Below are positions 58,690-62,392 of a stretch of 62,392 nucleotides of DNA, piece after piece; the stretch's first letter is position 1; each line of letters starts with the position of its first letter. The position numbers were made by a program, and so were the translations under genes. The stretch is from NCBI GenBank assembly GCA_027100635.1, contig JAMOOQ010000057.1, positions 1-62,392 of the forward strand, in the 5' to 3' direction. The notes under the pieces were generated by a model. It made no database searches and had not been told where the DNA came from. It was given only the letters and a program-made list of their open reading frames with translations. This DNA comes from Campylobacteraceae bacterium (GTDB taxonomy: Bacteria > Campylobacterota > Campylobacteria > Campylobacterales > Sulfurovaceae).

Positions 58690-59576
58690 ATAAAAATATA
58701 TTAGTGGTAGATGATACAGAGAGTAATATTGATATATTGCTTGAATTATTAGATGATAAATATGATGTAATGGTAGCTTTAGATGGTGAGAGTGCTTTAG
58801 AAATTGCTAATGAAGAGAGATTAGATCTTATATTATTAGATATTATGATGCCTATTATGGATGGATATGAGGTGTGTCAAAAATTAAAATTAAATGAAAA
58901 TACAAAAGATATACCTATTATATTCATTACTGCAAAAACAGATGAAGATAGTATAGAAAAAGCATATAGTCTTGGAGGTAGTGATTATGTAATAAAACCA
59001 TTCCGTCCAAAAGAATTACTTGCTAAAGTTAATAGAGAAATACAGCTTAAAAACTATCAAGAAGAATTAAAATTACTTGCTTCAACAGACCCTATGACAA
59101 AACTTTATAATAGAAGATATTTTAATGAAATATCTAAAAATATTTTAGAACAAGAGAGAGAAAATAGCTCAGAACTCTCAATAATGATGATGGATATAGA
59201 TAAATTTAAAAATGTTAATGATACTTATGGTCATAGTATAGGAGATGAAGTAATCTCTTTTGTAGCAGATATTCTAAGAAAATTTCAAAGAAAAAGTGAT
59301 GTAGTTTGTCGTTATGGTGGTGAAGAGTTTGTTATGTTACTTCCAAATACTTCGATAAAAGAGGCTCTAAGTGTAGCCCAAAGAGTGAGAAAACATATTG
59401 AAGAGAGTATTTTAGATGCTAAAGAGAATGAAAGTTTTAAAATAACTATTAGTATAGGTATCTCACAAATTGATTTGTTAAAAGAAACAAATATAGAAGC
59501 ATCTTTAAATAGAGCAGATAAGGCACTATATAAAGCTAAAGATTTAGGTAGAAATAGGGTCTGTATAAATTTCTAG
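58686..59576 (+). CDS. Response regulator with GGDEF diguanylate cyclase domain
   Basis: The 296-residue PleD/WspR-like protein makes c-di-GMP when phosphorylated. The receiver has DD at 9-10 and phosphoacceptor Asp52 (LILLDIMMPIMDG). The GGDEF domain follows, with SIMMMDIDKFKNVNDTYGH, catalytic RYGGEEF (GGEEF 211-215) and an inhibitory I-site RKSD five residues before it, so product feedback is likely. It is last in the sensory operon and the probable output of the two kinases. Its stop codon TAG lies exactly at the start of the duplicated FecCD 3' segment. Confidence 0.94.
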   Translation: MNKNILVVDDTESNIDILLELLDDKYDVMVALDGESALEIANEERLDLILLDIMMPIMDGYEVCQKLKLNENTKDIPIIFITAKTDEDSIEKAYSLGGSDYVIKPFRPKELLAKVNREIQLKNYQEELKLLASTDPMTKLYNRRYFNEISKNILEQERENSSELSIMMMDIDKFKNVNDTYGHSIGDEVISFVADILRKFQRKSDVVCRYGGEEFVMLLPNTSIKEALSVAQRVRKHIEESILDAKENESFKITISIGISQIDLLKETNIEASLNRADKALYKAKDLGRNRVCINF

Positions 59577-59673
59577 TTCAGATATTCAAATTGGTGTTAT
59601 ATCATTTTTGAGTGGTGGAGTCTTTATCTATCTTGGATATAATAGCAATAAGGATAAGGGATATAAAATATGA
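59574..59673 (+). pseudogene. Remnant of a FecCD permease gene 3' end
   Basis: The segment reads SDIQIGVISFLSGGVFIYLGYNSNKDKGYKI and a stop, in the same frame and order as the C-terminus of the FecCD permease encoded at 51132-52088 (SDIPIGVVTSFLGGGVFIYLI). Over 63 aligned columns, 57 bases are identical (52004-52066 against 59574-59633), with one in-frame 3-base gap. The stop TGA overlaps the ATG of the following AAA gene. No other part of a permease gene remains. Confidence 0.8.
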
Positions 59674-60611
59674 TAAAAAATATTGAGATTATAGATTATA
59701 AATGTTTTAATAATCTTAAACTAGATGGATTAAGTCAAATTAATGTTATCACTGGTGGAAATAATGTTGGAAAGACAGCACTTCTTGAGGCTTTATTTAT
59801 TGAAAATGAGATAATAAAAAGTAAATCTTTATCTTTTAATCTTGACTCTATCCTTCAAATTGCTAAAAATAGAGATGTTCATCAGAAAGGGCTAAAGAGA
59901 TATTTAGAGACTTTTATATTTAAAGTGAAGAGTGATAGAAGTTTTATATCCATAGGTTATAAAAATAAGTATGAACTGGAAGATGGGTTTAAAAAACAAG
60001 CAGAAGAGTTGAATAAAGATTATGATGGTTTATTGGTACTTTATAAGTCTATATCTTCAAGTAATATTTTATTAAAGTCTATAGATAATATTAATTATAT
60101 TAATTTTAATATTAATTCCTTAAATTATAGAAATTCATCAAAGCCCACAAATCAAAGACTTGTAGATATATATTTTAAAATTCAAACAAGAGGTCTTCAA
60201 GATAAATTTTTAGATTATTTAAAGATAATAGATATTAATATAGTAAGGATTGAGCCTTATTATATAGATGAAAGATTAGTTTTAAGATTAAATTTAATCA
60301 ATCCAAAACAATCTTTAATATCATCAGAGATTGGAGATACTACAAATAGATTTATAGAGGTATTAGCTTTGTTATTATCAAATCCAAATCAAATTATCTT
60401 TATTGATGAGATAGATGATGCAATAGATTATGAAAAATCAGAAGAAATTTTTAAAGCAATAATTGAGATAGTTCAAAAAGAGAAGGTTCAATTATTTGTT
60501 ACAGTAAGGGATAAAAATAGAGTTAAAATTTTAGAAAAAGTTAGCAAAGAGTTAGAGTATAAAAATATAAAATTTATTAGACTCTTGCAAAACTTGGAAC
60601 TGGTACTTTAG
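59670..60611 (+). CDS. Small AAA ATPase (AAA_15/AAA_21-like, OLD-related)
   Basis: The 313-residue protein has the N-terminus IKNIEIIDYKCFNNLKLDGLSQINVITGGNNVGKTALLEALF, with Walker A GGNNVGKT (29-36) of the ABC-type SMC/OLD group. Walker B is IIFIDEIDDAIDY, preceded by GDTTNRFIEVLALLL. There is no fused TOPRIM nuclease, so it is a stand-alone ATPase of the kind often found in defence and toxin-antitoxin islands. The stop falls within a TTTAGCTCC motif of the adjacent REP-like element, so the true C-terminus may have been altered by that element. The ATG overlaps the FecCD remnant stop. Confidence 0.8.
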   Translation: MIKNIEIIDYKCFNNLKLDGLSQINVITGGNNVGKTALLEALFIENEIIKSKSLSFNLDSILQIAKNRDVHQKGLKRYLETFIFKVKSDRSFISIGYKNKYELEDGFKKQAEELNKDYDGLLVLYKSISSSNILLKSIDNINYINFNINSLNYRNSSKPTNQRLVDIYFKIQTRGLQDKFLDYLKIIDINIVRIEPYYIDERLVLRLNLINPKQSLISSEIGDTTNRFIEVLALLLSNPNQIIFIDEIDDAIDYEKSEEIFKAIIEIVQKEKVQLFVTVRDKNRVKILEKVSKELEYKNIKFIRLLQNLELVL

Positions 60612-60634
60612 CTCCAGCTTTTAGTGAGGCTAAA

Positions 60635-60754
60635 GCCCAATGTCAATGACTTAAGGATTTTATGCTTTTGGACACGGTGCTTTAGCTCCGTATATTAGGG
60701 AGAGGCTGAAGCCATCTCATCCGAAAAAAAAAGCTTATTTCATTAGCATTGGGC
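60635..60754 (-). repeat. REP-like hairpin element, copy 3 (inverted)
   Basis: Ends GCCCAATGTCAATGACTTAAG and CTTATTTCATTAGCATTGGGC are inverted. Read on the minus strand, the interior matches copies 1 and 2 (TCATCTCGT-like block, GGAGCTAAAGCACCGTGTCC, AAAAGCATAAAATCC). It lies between the AAA ATPase and the TolC-like gene. A short extra hairpin (GCTTTTAGTGAGGCTAAAGC) precedes it at about 60617. Confidence 0.8.
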
Positions 60755-60809
60755 TGAAGCCATCACTTCCGATAAGTTTTATTAAATTAATTTAGAATAG
60801 GGATAAAAT

Positions 60810-61994
60810 ATGAAAAAAATAATGTTAATAACAAGTTTATCTGTGGCTTTATTTTCTATAGATGAGTTACCTGATATTTTATCAGATAATAAGAGTAAAA
60901 TATTTAATTATCAAGAGCAAAAGAATCAAATTGAGAGTGATAAACTTCAAAAAAGTTGGATTAGCCCTGTGGTGATTAGTTATAATAAAAATTATTCAGA
61001 ACAGTTTATCTCTGGTCGTGTGGATACTGGTAGTTTTAGTATTGGTATTGACCAACCAATATTTAAATCAGGTGGTATATATTTTGCCATTAAATATGCT
61101 GATGCAATTAGAGGGCTTAATGCTACTTCTATTGAGATACAAAAAAGGGCTATGATAGGTAATGCTTTGTCTATTTTATACAATCTAAAAAAATTGGCTT
61201 TAAATCAAAAAAAGTTAGCATTACTTGTTAAAAATGATAATATTGATATATTACAAAAACGAGATAGCTATGATTCTGGCTTGATTGATAGCAGTTTTTT
61301 AGACCAATCTATACTTAAAAAGAATAGTGATGAGATACAACTATTAGATATAGAATTATCTATTCAAAAGCTTAAAAATGACTTTTATCTTTTAAGTGAT
61401 AAAAATCCATCTTCTATAAAATTACCAAAGTTAAAACTGATAAAAGAATCAAGATATAAAGGTAAGAATTTAGAGATTGTAAAAGAAAAATTTGCCGTTA
61501 GAGAAAAAAGTTATAGCTCTAAAATAACTTGGACAAAATATCTTCCTACTGTATCAATTCAAGCCAGATATACAGATGCTGATCCCTCTCCAATGTTTAA
61601 TAATCCAAATTTAAAAGAGGCGTATAATAGTTATGGATTTACAATATCAATGCCAATTAGTATAAATTCGCTAAGAGATATAGAATCAAGCAAAGTCTCT
61701 TATATGGAGGCAGAGACAAGACTAATTGATAAGAAAAAAGATATAGAAAATGAGTATAAGCTAGTACTTAAAAACTTAGTTATTTTAGATAAAAAAATCT
61801 CTCTTGCTAAAAAAGATGAAAAGCTTTATAAAAGTCTATATAAAAGTACAAAGAATCTCCAACAAGCAGGAGAAAAAACTAAATTAGATACTGACCTAAT
61901 GAGTAACTCTTTAAAAATTAAAAAGTATGACCAGCAGATATATCGTATTGATAAAGAGTTACAATTATTGTCATTGTATATTAAAGTGCATTGA
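60810..61994 (+). CDS. TolC-like outer-membrane efflux/secretion channel protein
   Basis: The 394-residue protein has a signal peptide and the two-fold helical/beta plan of the OEP (TolC) family: long helical stretches (SKIFNYQEQKNQIESDKLQKSW; KKKDIENEYKLVLKNLVILDKKISLAKKDEKLYKSLY) and beta strands such as WISPVVISYNKNYSEQF and YSSKITWTKYLPTVSIQARYTD. The late SYGFTISMPISINSL segment is typical of this family. At 394 residues it is slightly short. No RND pump or membrane-fusion gene is adjacent within the window; such genes could lie beyond the IS. An AGGGATAAA site precedes the ATG. Confidence 0.8.
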   Translation: MKKIMLITSLSVALFSIDELPDILSDNKSKIFNYQEQKNQIESDKLQKSWISPVVISYNKNYSEQFISGRVDTGSFSIGIDQPIFKSGGIYFAIKYADAIRGLNATSIEIQKRAMIGNALSILYNLKKLALNQKKLALLVKNDNIDILQKRDSYDSGLIDSSFLDQSILKKNSDEIQLLDIELSIQKLKNDFYLLSDKNPSSIKLPKLKLIKESRYKGKNLEIVKEKFAVREKSYSSKITWTKYLPTVSIQARYTDADPSPMFNNPNLKEAYNSYGFTISMPISINSLRDIESSKVSYMEAETRLIDKKKDIENEYKLVLKNLVILDKKISLAKKDEKLYKSLYKSTKNLQQAGEKTKLDTDLMSNSLKIKKYDQQIYRIDKELQLLSLYIKVH

Positions 61995-62009
61995 GTTTTT
62001 TAAAATTAG

Positions 62010-62113
62010 ATTCCCAGTCAAGCTGAGAATGACGGTTGTGTTTGACTGAGAATGACGGTTATGTTTGACTGAGAATGATGGTTGTTTGTTATTCCGTGCT
62101 TGACACGGAATCT
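62010..62113. repeat. 23-bp tandem repeat and dispersed palindrome after the TolC-like gene
   Basis: After ATTCCCAGTCAAGCTGAG, the unit GAGAATGACGGTTGTG plus TTTGACT (23 bp) starts at 62025, 62048 and, partial, 62071. A palindrome with arms ATTCCGTG and CACGGAAT (62091-62111) closes the array. It is the same family as the palindromes at 1254, 28507 and 52270. Confidence 0.75.
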
Positions 62114-62131
62114 AAAAATGATATAAACCTA

Positions 62132-62270
62132 TTAGACATATTGTAACTCTTTAGGTTTTTTATCTTTTCTGATTATTTTTCTAACTTTGCTGATACCTTC
62201 GCCAGTACCAACAAAAAGAAGTTTTGATTCAGGAAGAATTGTAAGTGTTGCTGATGGCATTGGTATAACC
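62132..62270 (-). pseudogene. 3' fragment of a gene cut by an IS1634-type element (possible TrkA_C-like end)
   Basis: On the minus strand the frame ends ...PMPSATLTILPESKLLFVGTGEGISKVRKIIRKDKK...QYV with a stop at 62132. The frame is open up to 62270, where the IS end begins, so the upstream part of the gene is separated from this end by the element. The LLFVGTGEGISKVRKI segment resembles the end of TrkA_C-type regulatory domains of potassium channels, but the fragment is too short to be sure. The gene body would lie beyond the window. Confidence 0.5.
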
Positions 62271-62392
62271 GACATTCATCACCCCTCTAAACTTAAACTA
62301 ATATAAAACAACTAATCATAAAACTCCTCGTAATTATCCCCTAAGCACTCCAAAATAATCTCATGATTTTCATTAAAATAATCCAATTGAGT
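62271..62392 (-). mobile_element. IS1634-type insertion sequence, second copy (partial, runs off the window)
   Basis: The first 122 bases match the left end of the element at 20866 with five differences. They include the inverted-repeat end GACATTCATCACCCCT and the transposase C-terminal coding region (stop at 62312, minus strand, residues ...CLGDNYEEFYD). Whether this copy holds a full-length transposase cannot be seen. Confidence 0.85.

Noticed and set aside
53232-59576. CRISPR or phage-related island
   Set aside because: No direct-repeat/spacer array, cas gene, integrase, capsid or terminase gene was seen in the window.
59670-60611. Calling the AAA ATPase the missing ATPase of the FecCD permease
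   Set aside because: It lacks the ABC transporter signature LSGGQ and Q-loop layout; its Walker A and C-terminus match the OLD/AAA_15 group.

Overview
The window is very AT-rich, gene-dense DNA, almost certainly from the chromosome of a Campylobacterota (epsilonproteobacterial) species of the Sulfurimonas/Sulfurovum/Arcobacter kind. Support comes from an HsrA-type orphan response regulator without the usual phosphoacceptor context, an HP0268-like gene beside miaB and a DUF374 acyltransferase, the order fabZ-lpxA-clpX-mreB-mreC, lysA-pheA-hisC, an ArsRS/CprRS-like two-component pair, a CetB-like PAS protein and an MSH-type secretin operon. The exact genus cannot be fixed from the sequence alone.

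Layout. 1-1.2 kb: C-terminal part of a surface protein beginning inside a VDPVP repeat tract. 1.4-5.5 kb: orphan antitoxin-like gene, dsbD, hsrA-like regulator, PAS sensor. 5.8-10.8 kb (minus strand): oadG-oadA-oadB-pckA, a sodium-pumping decarboxylase plus PEP carboxykinase. 10.9-15.7 kb (minus): DEAD-box helicase, two-component pair, nfo, lipoprotein. 15.8-20.6 kb (plus): two identical tRNA-Glu genes, ferredoxin, and an MshI/J/K/L-like pilus or secretion operon. 20.9-22.1 kb: an internally deleted IS1634-type element. 22.1-38.9 kb: core genes for DNA repair, transcription, tRNA modification, ribosome, lipid A, cell shape and amino acids. 38.9-40.2 kb: NnrS.

The most unusual region is the minus-strand operon 49382 to 40259. 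Seven tightly packed genes encode a Ycf46-like AAA+ ATPase, a 1046-residue UPF1/DNA2-type SF1 helicase, two proteins with apparent phospholipase-D-like folds (one with a long coiled coil), a DUF1257/Ycf35-like protein, an NrdG-like radical-SAM protein and a DUF2997-like small protein. It looks like one molecular machine of unknown function joining a motor ATPase, nucleic-acid remodelling and radical chemistry. This is the best candidate for an undescribed system.

49.4-62.4 kb is accessory: an ABC ATPase/permease pair without a binding protein, an orphan FecCD permease, a sensory cassette (periplasmic binding protein, hybrid kinase with Hpt, BvgS-like kinase, GGDEF regulator), a small AAA ATPase, a TolC-like protein and a second IS1634-type copy. 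The sensory cassette is bounded by two similar copies of the FecCD gene 3' end (57 of 63 aligned columns identical), which suggests it was inserted as a unit. Several families of dispersed palindromic repeats lie between genes; one ~120 bp REP-like hairpin element occurs three times.
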